Shown one piece after another: positions 7,973 to 15,713 of a stretch of DNA of 64,000 nt; position 1 is the stretch's first letter; each line of letters begins with the position of its first letter. Both the position numbers and the translations under genes were made by a program. The notes beneath the pieces were generated by a model, which searched no databases, had not been told where the DNA came from, and worked only from the letters and a program-made list of their open reading frames with translations. The stretch spans positions 2,440,501 through 2,504,500 of the forward strand of contig NZ_JACHMZ010000001.1 in NCBI RefSeq assembly GCF_014205165.1, written 5' to 3'. The DNA comes from Micromonospora carbonacea. Its GTDB lineage: Bacteria; Actinomycetota; Actinomycetes; Mycobacteriales; Micromonosporaceae.

Positions 7973-8827
7973 GTGGCAATGGTCGGCGTTGGCTCGTCGA
8001 CGGACCTGGCTCATACGAGGAGGCGGGATCCGGAGGAGGTCGCGAGCGGGGCACGACCCCGGGTCGTGACGGTGGTGCTGGCCGACGCTCAGCCGGTGGT
8101 GCGCAGGGGGCTGCACGCCCTGCTGTCCGTCTCGACTGAGATCGATGTGGTGGCCGAGGCGGGATCGGCGCAGGCGGCGCTGCGCAGCGCCGCGTCGGTC
8201 CGCCCCGACGTGCTCGTGCTCGACATAGCGATGCCGGACTTCCAGGCCGGCACCCTTCAGGAGATCAACCGGGCCTCGCCGTCGACCGCGGTGCTGGTCT
8301 TCACCGCGGTGGAGGACGAGGCCGCCGTGGTCGCCACCATGCGCGCCGGCGCCCGGGGGTACGTGCTCAAGAGCTGCCCCGGCGACGGCATCGTGCGGAC
8401 GGTCCGGGGCCTGGCCACCGGCGAGGTGATCCTCGGTCCCCGGGTGGCCGACCTGCTCATCGGGCAGCTCGACCGGGAGCCGCGCAACCAGCAGATGTTC
8501 CCGGAGTTGACGGAGCGCGAGCGGCAGGTGCTGGAGCTGATCGCGGCGGGCATGCGCAACGCCGCGATCGCCGCCCGGCTCAACCTGTCCCCGAAGACGA
8601 TCAGCAACCACATCTCGACGATCTTCAACAAACTCAACGTGTCGGACCGGTATGAGGCGATCGAGATGGCCCGTAAGGCCCGGTTCGACCGCCCGCGGCC
8701 GTACCGGCCGGCGTTCGACCTGGTGGCCGGCGGCGGCAACCCGCGCCTGCCCGGCGCCGGCGCGGTGCCGTTGCGCCGGGCGGGCGGCCCGGCGGCGCTG
8801 GCCAGCCTGCGCTCGGTGGAGGGATGA
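7973..8827 (+). CDS. NarL/LuxR-family response regulator
   Basis: Cytoplasmic two-domain regulator, 284 residues. The receiver spans about residues 28-145: VTVVLADAQPVVRRGLHALL, phosphoacceptor Asp in VRPDVLVLDIAMPD, then Thr (VLVFTAVED) and Lys (GYVLKSC). A LuxR-type HTH follows at about 178-235: LTERERQVLELIAAGMRNAAIAARLNLSPKTISNHISTIFNKL. About 50 extra C-terminal residues are unstructured-looking. The start is GTG 7973; ATG 7979 has better spacing to GTGAGG and may be the real one. No sensor kinase is adjacent. The stop overlaps the start of the kinase gene (ATGA), and the NRPS genes follow in the same direction, so it is probably the pathway activator. Confidence 0.88.
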   Translation: MAMVGVGSSTDLAHTRRRDPEEVASGARPRVVTVVLADAQPVVRRGLHALLSVSTEIDVVAEAGSAQAALRSAASVRPDVLVLDIAMPDFQAGTLQEINRASPSTAVLVFTAVEDEAAVVATMRAGARGYVLKSCPGDGIVRTVRGLATGEVILGPRVADLLIGQLDREPRNQQMFPELTERERQVLELIAAGMRNAAIAARLNLSPKTISNHISTIFNKLNVSDRYEAIEMARKARFDRPRPYRPAFDLVAGGGNPRLPGAGAVPLRRAGGPAALASLRSVEG

Positions 8828-9672
8828 ACGCCATGACCCTGGACCTGGAGGCCGTCGCCGGCCGGCTGGAGCCGCGCTTCGGCAAGGCCGCCCACCGCTG
8901 GGCCGGCGCGTTGCCGCAGCGGCTGACCGAGCTCGTCGCCGAGTGGGGAATCACCCTCGGTGAGCAGCTCAAGTCCGGCAACTCCGCGGTGGTGTTCCGC
9001 TGCGCCGGCCCGCAGGGCGAGGCGGTGCTGAAGCTGTCACCGGACAGCTACGCGGTGCGGGAGGAGGTCGACATGCTGCGCCAGTTCGCCTCCAGCGGGC
9101 GGGTGCCGGCGGTGCTGGCGGCGGCCCGGGGCGCGGTGCTGCTGGAGTCGATCCGGCCGGGCACGCTGGTGGAGAAGATGGCGCAGCCGCCCACCCCCGC
9201 CGACTACGCCGGCTTCCTCACCGACCTGCACGCCGCCGGTGACCCGGCCGCCGCGCCCCGGCAGCTCACCGACTGGATCGACGTGCTGTTCAACTCGGCG
9301 GCCCGGCGGGGAGCCGACCTCACCGGGTCGAAGCGGCTGCGCGACGACCTCTTCGCGGTGCCCACCGAGACCGTGCTGCTCCACGGCGACCTGCACCTGG
9401 GCAACGTGCTCAGCGGCGGCGCCCGGGGGCTGGTGGCGATCGACCCGATGGCCTGCGCCGGCGACCCCTGCTTCGACGCCGTCGACTACGTGCTCGAAGG
9501 GCTGGACCGCGCGGAGATGCGCCGCCGCCGCGACGAGCTGGCCGCCGCCGCCGGGATCGACGTCGACCGGCTCGACATGTGGTGCCGGGTCACCGCGCCG
9601 ATCGGCGCCACGTACGTCGGCAACCCGGCGCACTCCGCCGAGCTGGCCGCCTTCGGGCGCGGCGAGTACTGA
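8824..9672 (+). CDS. Aminoglycoside/hydroxyurea-type phosphotransferase
   Basis: Small-molecule kinase of the protein-kinase-like APH fold, 282 residues, cytoplasmic. Motifs: VVFRCAGPQGEAVLKLSPD (ATP-binding Lys); VLLHGDLHLGNVLSGG, the Brenner catalytic loop (HGDLHxxN); and GLVAIDPMACAGDPCFDAVDYV, the metal-binding Asp. The pattern VLLHGDLHLGNVL plus IDP is characteristic of the streptomycin 6-kinase/hydroxyurea kinase family. The gene overlaps the upstream regulator by 4 bases; a second ATG at 8833 has better-placed GGAGGG. Sitting directly ahead of the NRPS genes, it could be a self-resistance enzyme that phosphorylates the product, or a tailoring kinase. Confidence 0.85.
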   Translation: MNAMTLDLEAVAGRLEPRFGKAAHRWAGALPQRLTELVAEWGITLGEQLKSGNSAVVFRCAGPQGEAVLKLSPDSYAVREEVDMLRQFASSGRVPAVLAAARGAVLLESIRPGTLVEKMAQPPTPADYAGFLTDLHAAGDPAAAPRQLTDWIDVLFNSAARRGADLTGSKRLRDDLFAVPTETVLLHGDLHLGNVLSGGARGLVAIDPMACAGDPCFDAVDYVLEGLDRAEMRRRRDELAAAAGIDVDRLDMWCRVTAPIGATYVGNPAHSAELAAFGRGEY

Positions 9673-9700
9673 CCCCCGGCCCGGTCGCCGGGTCGGGGTG
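9672..9700 (+). terminator. GC-rich stem-loop after the kinase gene
   Basis: Just past the kinase stop, ACCCC(C)GGCCCGG pairs with CCGGGTCGGGGT around a 3-base loop, giving a 12-bp stem with one bulge and one G-T pair. No U-run follows. If it works, the NRPS genes have their own promoter in the next 230 bases. Confidence 0.45.
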
Positions 9701-9932
9701 ACGCCGCGCGCGCCGTCACCCCGAGCTGGTGTCGCCCGGCCGCCGCGACGGTGGCCGGGAAGGCGGATCCCGCCCCCGAGGCTGCCCTGCCCGCAGCCGC
9801 GTCCCGGCCGGACGGGGCTGCGGGCAGGGCCGGGCCGGCCGATCTGTCCGGCAGCCGACCGGGAGGTTTTCCCTGCCGGGGCGGGAAGGCCAGCTCTGTC
9901 GGGCGGGATGCCCGGGCGGCCACGATCACCGT

Positions 9933-12900
9933 ATGGTTCGTACCGGTCGCGCTTCGTTCGCTCAGGAACGGCTCTACTTCCTCAACCAGCTGCAACCCGG
10001 CAACCCGGCCTACGTGGTGGCCTTCGGGGTGCACCTGCACGGCGCGCTTCGCCCCGAGGCGCTGCGCGCGGCCCTGCTGCGCGTCACCGCCCGGCACGAG
10101 GCGCTGCGCACCACGTTCGCGCCGGTGGACGGGGTGCTCGTCCAGCGGGTGGCGGACTCCCCGCAGGCGGAGATCGAGATCGAGGCCGGGGAATGGGCCG
10201 ACCGGGACACCCAGGAGGGGTTCCTGCGGACCCTGGTCGCCGAGCAGGCGCGTCGGGCGTTCGCGCTCGACGAGGGCCCGGTGCTGCGGGCGTACCTGCG
10301 CTCCTGGGGGCCCGACGAGCACACCCTGGCGGTGCTGGTCCACCACATCGCCTGCGACGGCTGGTCGGTCGGGCTGCTGCTGCGCGACCTCGCCGCCGAG
10401 TACCACGCCGCGCTGGCCGGGGCGGACGACGCCGGCCACGCCGAACCGGCCGAGTCCTATCTGGCGTACGCGCAGCGGCAGCGCGCCGCCTGGGAGCGGG
10501 ACGACTCCGGGCTGGACTTCTGGCGCACCATGCTGCGGGACGCCCCGCAGCTCGCGCTGCTCACCGACTTCCCCCGGCCGAGCGTGCTCGGCAACCGGGG
10601 CGCGGTGCTGCGCCTGCCGGTCGACGCCGGGCTGGTCGACCGGCTGACCGCGTGGGCGCGGGAGCGCGGCGCGACGCTGTTCGCGGTGACCCTGGCCGCG
10701 TACGCCGCGGTGCTGTCCCGCTACGCCCGCCAGGACGAGGTGGTGATCGGGGTCCCGGTGGCCAACCGGATGGACGAGGCCGAGGAGCGGCTGGTCGGCT
10801 GCCTGGTCAACACCCTGCCGATCCGGCTCGACCTGACCGGCCGGCCCCGCTTCGCCGAGCTGGTCGACCGGGCCCGCCGGGCCAGCATGGCCGCCTTCGC
10901 CAACCAGGACGTGCCGTTCGAGGAGATCGTGCGGGCCACGGTGGGGGAGCGGCAGCTCAGCCACGCGCCGCTGTTCCAGACCTCGCTGACCGTGCAGAAC
11001 TTCCCGTTCGCCTTTCCCGACTTCGACGGGGTGAAGCTGACCGAGGTGGACGTCGAGGTCGACGTCACGAAGTTCGACGTGGGGCTCACCCTCGACGTCT
11101 CCACCGGCGCCCCGTTCCTGCGCGCCGAGTACAGCACCGAGCTGTTCACCGAGGAGACCGTCGCCACGCTGCTCCGGCACTACCTGACCTTCCTGCGCTC
11201 GATCGTGGACGAGCCGGACGCCGAGCCGTCCATGGTGGACGCGGCCGAGCGCCGGCTGCTCACCGAGGGGGTGAACCCGCCGCTGACCGCCGAGCCGGTC
11301 GACTACCCGTCGGTGCTGCGCCGCTTCGACGAGCACGTGGCGCGTACCCCCGACGCGGTGGCGGTGCGGCACCGCGACGCGACGGTGACCTACGCCGAGC
11401 TGGACCGGTGGGCCGGCCGGATCGCCGCCGGCCTGGCGGACCTGGGGATCGGCCACGGCGACCGGGTCGGGCTGCTGCTCGGCCGCTCGCCCGCGGTGAT
11501 CGCGGCCATCGTCGGGGCGTGGCGGCTCGGCGCCGTCTACGTGCCGCTGGACCCGGAGTATCCCCGGCAGCGCCTCGACCTGATCGCCGCCAGCGCCGGG
11601 CTGCGGATCATGCTGGCGGAGCCCGGCACTGCCGACACCGCCCGGGCGCTCACCGCCGGCCTGGGCATCCCGCTGGCCGACCCGCACACCCTCGACGGGG
11701 TCGCCGAGACGCCGCGGGCCTACCCCGCCGGGGACGACCCGGCCTACGTCATCTACACCTCCGGCTCGACCGGGGCGCCCAAGGGCGTGCTCGTCGGGCA
11801 CGGCGGCCTGGCCGCCCTGAACACCCCCACCCCCGCTGGCCTCGACGTCACCGCCGCCGACGGGTGGCTGGCGGCCAGCTCCTTCTCGTTCGACGCCTCG
11901 GTGTGGGAGATGTGGGGGGCGCTGACCACCGGCGGCCGGCTGGTCGTCGCCGACCGGGCGGACCTGGTCGACCGGGAGCGGCTCGCCGCCCTGGTGCACC
12001 GGGAGGCGGTCACGGTGGTGTTCCAGACCCCGGGTGCCCTCTACCGGCTGCTCCCGCCCTACCTGCGGCAGCTCGGGGGCGAGCGGTCCCGGCTGCGCTA
12101 CGTCGTCCTCGGCGGCGAGGCGTTGAGCTGGGCCCGGCTCGCCCGACTGGTCGCCGGGGCGCCCCACCTGGACACGGTCTTCGTGAACATGTACGGCATC
12201 ACCGAGGGCACCATCCACTGCACGATCGTCGCCGTGCCCGCCGCCGAGCTGGCCCGGGTCCGGGAGGGCGACGTCGGCGTGCCGCTGCGGTCGGCCCGGT
12301 GCTACGTCCTCGACGAACAGCTGCGCCCGACCGGGGTGGACGTGCCCGGCGAGCTGTACTGCGGCGGGGTGCTCGTCGCGCACGGCTACGTGGACAACCC
12401 CGAGCTGACCGCCGCCCGCTTCCTGCCCGACCCCTACGGGCGGGGGGTCATGTACAGGACCGGCGACGTGGTCAAGTGGGGCACCGACGGCACCATGGTC
12501 TACCTCGGCCGCAACGACACCCAGGTGCAGCTCCGCGGCTACCGGGTGGAGCTGGCCGAGGTCGAGGGCGCGTTCCTGACCCACCCGGCGGTGCGCTCGT
12601 GCGCGGTGGCGGCCGAGGACGACCAACTGGTCGCCTTCGTCGTCGGCGGGACCGGCCCGGACACCGAACGCGAGCTGCGCGGCCACGTCCGGCGGACGCT
12701 GCCCGCCTACATGGTGCCGGCCCGGATCCTCACCGTCGAGACGATCCCGCTCACCGCACACGGCAAGGTGGACACCGCCCGCCTGCTGGCCGAGACCCGC
12801 GCGGCCCGGACGGCCGCCGCGCCGGCCCCGGCCGCCGACCACGCCACCGGCACGGACCTCCAGGAACGGGTACGGGCCTGCTGGAGCGAGGTGCTCGGCC

Positions 12901-13160
12901 GCTCCGACGTGGGGCTGCACGACAACTTCTTCGACCTGGGCGGGCACAGCTTCGCGCTGATCACGTTGCAGCAGCGGCTCGCCGACGACGGGCTGGAGGT
13001 CTCCGTGACGGACCTGTTCCGGGCCGGCACGGTCGCCGGCTGCGCGGCGCACCTGCGCGAGGCCGCCCCGGTGCTGGCCGACGCGCGGGTCGCCCACCGC
13101 CACCAGGGGCGGGCCCTGCTCGCCGGCCGCCGGCGCGGCGCCGGAGGCGGCCGTGGCTGA
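9933..13160 (+). CDS. NRPS module C-A-PCP
   Basis: Nonribosomal peptide synthetase of 1075 residues. The condensation domain (about 5-430) has an intact HHIACDG at 137-143. The adenylation domain (about 450-960) has YTSGSTGAPKG near 607, MYRTGDVVKW and the late NGK-like Lys (AHGKVD). The carrier domain (about 970-1045) has DNFFDLGGHS, with Ser1006 as phosphopantetheine site. My manual specificity code is D-A-W-F-V-G-M-I-H-K; the M-x-H half resembles threonine-type domains (DFWNIGMVHK) but the rest does not, so the substrate is uncertain. An N-terminal C domain on the first protein suggests an acyl-starter or an upstream donor in trans. Start ATG 9933 has a weak RBS but fits the C-domain N-terminus. 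It overlaps the next gene by 8 bases. Confidence 0.9.
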   Translation: MVRTGRASFAQERLYFLNQLQPGNPAYVVAFGVHLHGALRPEALRAALLRVTARHEALRTTFAPVDGVLVQRVADSPQAEIEIEAGEWADRDTQEGFLRTLVAEQARRAFALDEGPVLRAYLRSWGPDEHTLAVLVHHIACDGWSVGLLLRDLAAEYHAALAGADDAGHAEPAESYLAYAQRQRAAWERDDSGLDFWRTMLRDAPQLALLTDFPRPSVLGNRGAVLRLPVDAGLVDRLTAWARERGATLFAVTLAAYAAVLSRYARQDEVVIGVPVANRMDEAEERLVGCLVNTLPIRLDLTGRPRFAELVDRARRASMAAFANQDVPFEEIVRATVGERQLSHAPLFQTSLTVQNFPFAFPDFDGVKLTEVDVEVDVTKFDVGLTLDVSTGAPFLRAEYSTELFTEETVATLLRHYLTFLRSIVDEPDAEPSMVDAAERRLLTEGVNPPLTAEPVDYPSVLRRFDEHVARTPDAVAVRHRDATVTYAELDRWAGRIAAGLADLGIGHGDRVGLLLGRSPAVIAAIVGAWRLGAVYVPLDPEYPRQRLDLIAASAGLRIMLAEPGTADTARALTAGLGIPLADPHTLDGVAETPRAYPAGDDPAYVIYTSGSTGAPKGVLVGHGGLAALNTPTPAGLDVTAADGWLAASSFSFDASVWEMWGALTTGGRLVVADRADLVDRERLAALVHREAVTVVFQTPGALYRLLPPYLRQLGGERSRLRYVVLGGEALSWARLARLVAGAPHLDTVFVNMYGITEGTIHCTIVAVPAAELARVREGDVGVPLRSARCYVLDEQLRPTGVDVPGELYCGGVLVAHGYVDNPELTAARFLPDPYGRGVMYRTGDVVKWGTDGTMVYLGRNDTQVQLRGYRVELAEVEGAFLTHPAVRSCAVAAEDDQLVAFVVGGTGPDTERELRGHVRRTLPAYMVPARILTVETIPLTAHGKVDTARLLAETRAARTAAAPAPAADHATGTDLQERVRACWSEVLGRSDVGLHDNFFDLGGHSFALITLQQRLADDGLEVSVTDLFRAGTVAGCAAHLREAAPVLADARVAHRHQGRALLAGRRRGAGGGRG

Positions 13161-15447
13161 GCCCGACGACGACGCCACGGTGGCCGTGGTCGGCCTGGCT
13201 GTGCGCGTCCCCGGCGCGGACCGGGATCTGGACCGGTTCTGGCGCCACGTGGCGCACGGCATCGACGCGGTCAGCTTCTTCACCCCGGAGCAGCTGCTCG
13301 GCTGGGGCGTGCCGAAGGACCTCGTCGAGCATCCCGACTTCGTGCCGGCCCGGGCGGTGCTGGACGGCGCGGACCGCTTCGACCACCGGCTGTTCAGCTA
13401 CTCGCCGTCGGACAGCGCGCTGATGGACCCCCAGCAGCGGGTCCTGCTGGAGTGCGCGTGGGCGGCGCTGGAGCACGCCGGCCAGCCGCCGGTCGCCGCC
13501 GACGGCAACCGGACCGGGGTGTACGTCGGCACCGGGCTCAACGTCTACCTGCTCGACAACGTCTGGCCCAACCAGCGTGCCGTCGAGGCGGCCGGCGGCC
13601 TCGGGCTGATCATCGGCAGCGACAAGGACTTCGCGGCCACCCGGATCGCGTACAAGCTGAACCTCCAGGGCCCGGCGGTCACGGTGCAGGCCGCCTGCTC
13701 GACGTCGCTGGTCGCGGTGCACCAGGCGGTGCAGGCGCTGCTGACCTACGACGCCGACGTGGCGCTGGCCGGGGCGGCGACGGTGGCGCCGCCGACGCGG
13801 CGCGGGCACCGGTACGAGCCCGGCGGCATCTTCTCCGCCGACGGCCGGTGCCGGGCCTTCGACGCCGCCGCCGACGGGACCGTGCCCGGCGACGGGGCGG
13901 GCGTGGTGGTGCTCAAGCGCCTCGCCGACGCCCGCCGGGACGGGGACACCGTGCACGCCGTCGTCCGGGGCTCGGCGATCAACAACGACGGCCTGCGCAA
14001 GGCCGGCTTCACCGCGCCCGGCCCCACCGGCCAGGCCGCGGTGATCTCGGCGGCGCTGGAGGTGGCCGGCGTCGACCCGGACACCGTCGGGCTGATCGAG
14101 ACGCACGGCACCGGCACCGCCCTGGGCGACCCGATCGAGGTGGCGGCCCTGCGGCAGGTCTTCGACAGCGACCGGCCCGACCGTGCCCCCTGCGCGCTGG
14201 GCGCGGTCAAGTCGGTCGTCGGGCACCTGGACACCGCGGCCGGCGTGATCGGGCTGGTCAAGACGGTGCTGGCGCTGAAACACCGCACCGTGCCGCCGAT
14301 CGCCCACCTGAGCACCCCCAACCCCCGCATCGAGCTGGCCGGCTCGGTCTTCGAGCTGCCGGTGGCGGCGCGGCCCTGGACCCCGATCGACGGGGTGCTG
14401 CGGGCCGGGGTCAGCTCCTTCGGCATCGGCGGCACCAACGCCCACGTCGTCCTCGAAGCCGCCCCGGACCCCGCGCCCCGCCGCCGTCGGCACGTCACCG
14501 AGCTGGTCCTCGTCTCCGCGAAGACGGCCGCCGCCGCCCAGGACGCCGTCGACCGGGCGGTGGGTTTCGTGGCCCGGACCGCCCCCGGCGACCTGGCCGA
14601 CGTCGCGTACACGCTGCGCACCGGCCGCGCCGAGCTGCCCTGGCGGGCGGCGTTCCTCACCGGCCGGCACGCTCCGGCGGCCGGGACCGGTGTGCCGGGG
14701 CCGGCGGTGCGGCAGGTCGACGCGAAGGCGCGGGCGCGGGGCGTGGGCCTGTACCTCACCGCGGCCGGCGAGCTGACCGGCAACCGGCCGAACTACGACG
14801 CCGACCCCGTCTACCGCGCCACCGCCGACGAGGGGGCGGCGCTGCTGCGCGGGCAGCCCCTCGACGAGCCGGCCCGGGAGCGGGTCACCCGGCTGGTCGC
14901 CTGCGTCGGCCTGGCCCGGTTGCTACGGGGCCGGGGGATCGCGCCCCGCGAACTGGCCGGCACCGGCCTCGGCCTGCTGGCCGGCGCGGTGGTGGCCGGG
15001 GTGCTCACCCTGCCGGAGGCGGTGGCGCTGCTGCGCGGCGACCCCGCCCCGGCGCGGCCCCGCCCCGCCGAGCTGCCGCTGCGGGCCGCCGGCGGGGAAC
15101 CGCTCACCGACGCCGAGTGCGCCGATCCGACCCGCTGGCGGGCGGCGGCGCTCGCCCCGACCGCGCCGCAGCCGCTCCCACCCGACGCGGACCGGCTGCT
15201 CTGGATCGAGGTCGGCACGAGCGTCACCCCCCGGTTCGGACCGGACCCGTCGACGCTGCCCACCGACCGGCACGCCCGGCTGCTGGCGACGGTCGGCGCG
15301 CTGTGGCAGCTCGGCCTGGCCGGCCCCTGGGACCCCGCGTACGACACGGGGCGGCGGCGGGTGCCCGCCCCGACCTACCCCTTCGCCGCCACCCGGCACT
15401 ACCTGGACGCCCCCGCTACCCATCTGGACACAGAGAGGCACCACTGA
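13153..15447 (+). CDS. Ketosynthase with degenerate acyltransferase remnant
   Basis: Type I polyketide synthase fragment, 764 residues. The ketosynthase (about 8-430) is complete: AACSTS with Cys182, ETHGTGT with His318, and KSVVGH with His358. Residues about 450-760 align by eye with an acyltransferase but have lost its catalysis. Where GHSxG should be, the protein reads GTGLGLLAGAVVAGVL (about 602-617), and the PGQG entry motif is absent. The end, PTYPFAATRHYLD, is the standard post-AT linker, so this is a decayed AT and not a different domain. No carrier, KR, DH or TE. It starts at GTG 13153 inside the previous gene and is followed by a separate carrier protein. Probably it condenses using malonate supplied in trans, perhaps by the intact AT at 19162-22074. 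Confidence 0.88.
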   Translation: MAEPDDDATVAVVGLAVRVPGADRDLDRFWRHVAHGIDAVSFFTPEQLLGWGVPKDLVEHPDFVPARAVLDGADRFDHRLFSYSPSDSALMDPQQRVLLECAWAALEHAGQPPVAADGNRTGVYVGTGLNVYLLDNVWPNQRAVEAAGGLGLIIGSDKDFAATRIAYKLNLQGPAVTVQAACSTSLVAVHQAVQALLTYDADVALAGAATVAPPTRRGHRYEPGGIFSADGRCRAFDAAADGTVPGDGAGVVVLKRLADARRDGDTVHAVVRGSAINNDGLRKAGFTAPGPTGQAAVISAALEVAGVDPDTVGLIETHGTGTALGDPIEVAALRQVFDSDRPDRAPCALGAVKSVVGHLDTAAGVIGLVKTVLALKHRTVPPIAHLSTPNPRIELAGSVFELPVAARPWTPIDGVLRAGVSSFGIGGTNAHVVLEAAPDPAPRRRRHVTELVLVSAKTAAAAQDAVDRAVGFVARTAPGDLADVAYTLRTGRAELPWRAAFLTGRHAPAAGTGVPGPAVRQVDAKARARGVGLYLTAAGELTGNRPNYDADPVYRATADEGAALLRGQPLDEPARERVTRLVACVGLARLLRGRGIAPRELAGTGLGLLAGAVVAGVLTLPEAVALLRGDPAPARPRPAELPLRAAGGEPLTDAECADPTRWRAAALAPTAPQPLPPDADRLLWIEVGTSVTPRFGPDPSTLPTDRHARLLATVGALWQLGLAGPWDPAYDTGRRRVPAPTYPFAATRHYLDAPATHLDTERHH

Positions 15448-15713
15448 TGCGCGACGTAGACGACCGGACCTGGGTGGCCGAGTTCGAGGAGCTGTGGAAG
15501 GAGGTGCTCGGCGTCGACACGGTCGACGACGACGACGACTTCTTCGACCTCGGCGGCCACTCGCTGAGCGCGCTGCGGCTCAGCACCCTGATCCGCCAGG
15601 AGATCAACCTCGCGGTGATGTTCGGTCACGTGCTGGAGAACCCCCGCTTCGCCGACCTGCGTACGGTCGCGAGCCAGGTGCCGGCGGACCGGCCGGCGGC
15701 GGAGGCGGTGTGA
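15447..15713 (+). CDS. Free-standing acyl/peptidyl carrier protein
   Basis: Discrete carrier protein of 88 residues. FEELWKEVLGVDTVDDDDDFFDLGGHSLSALRLSTLI contains the phosphopantetheine attachment Ser in GGHSL at about residue 43. Its ATG overlaps the stop of the ketosynthase gene (TGATG), and its own stop overlaps the ATG of the following NRPS, so all three are translationally coupled. The GGHS sequence is more PCP-like than ACP-like. It probably serves the carrier-less ketosynthase before it or is loaded by the carrier-less serine-type A domain at 22071. Which one cannot be decided from sequence. Confidence 0.9.
   Translation: MRDVDDRTWVAEFEELWKEVLGVDTVDDDDDFFDLGGHSLSALRLSTLIRQEINLAVMFGHVLENPRFADLRTVASQVPADRPAAEAV

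Noticed and set aside
9239..13423. A 1394-codon open frame on the plus strand and a similarly long one on the minus strand across the first NRPS
   Set aside because: Composition is Arg/Gly/Pro-rich with no domain motifs; both are shadow frames caused by high GC at third positions over the true NRPS frame.
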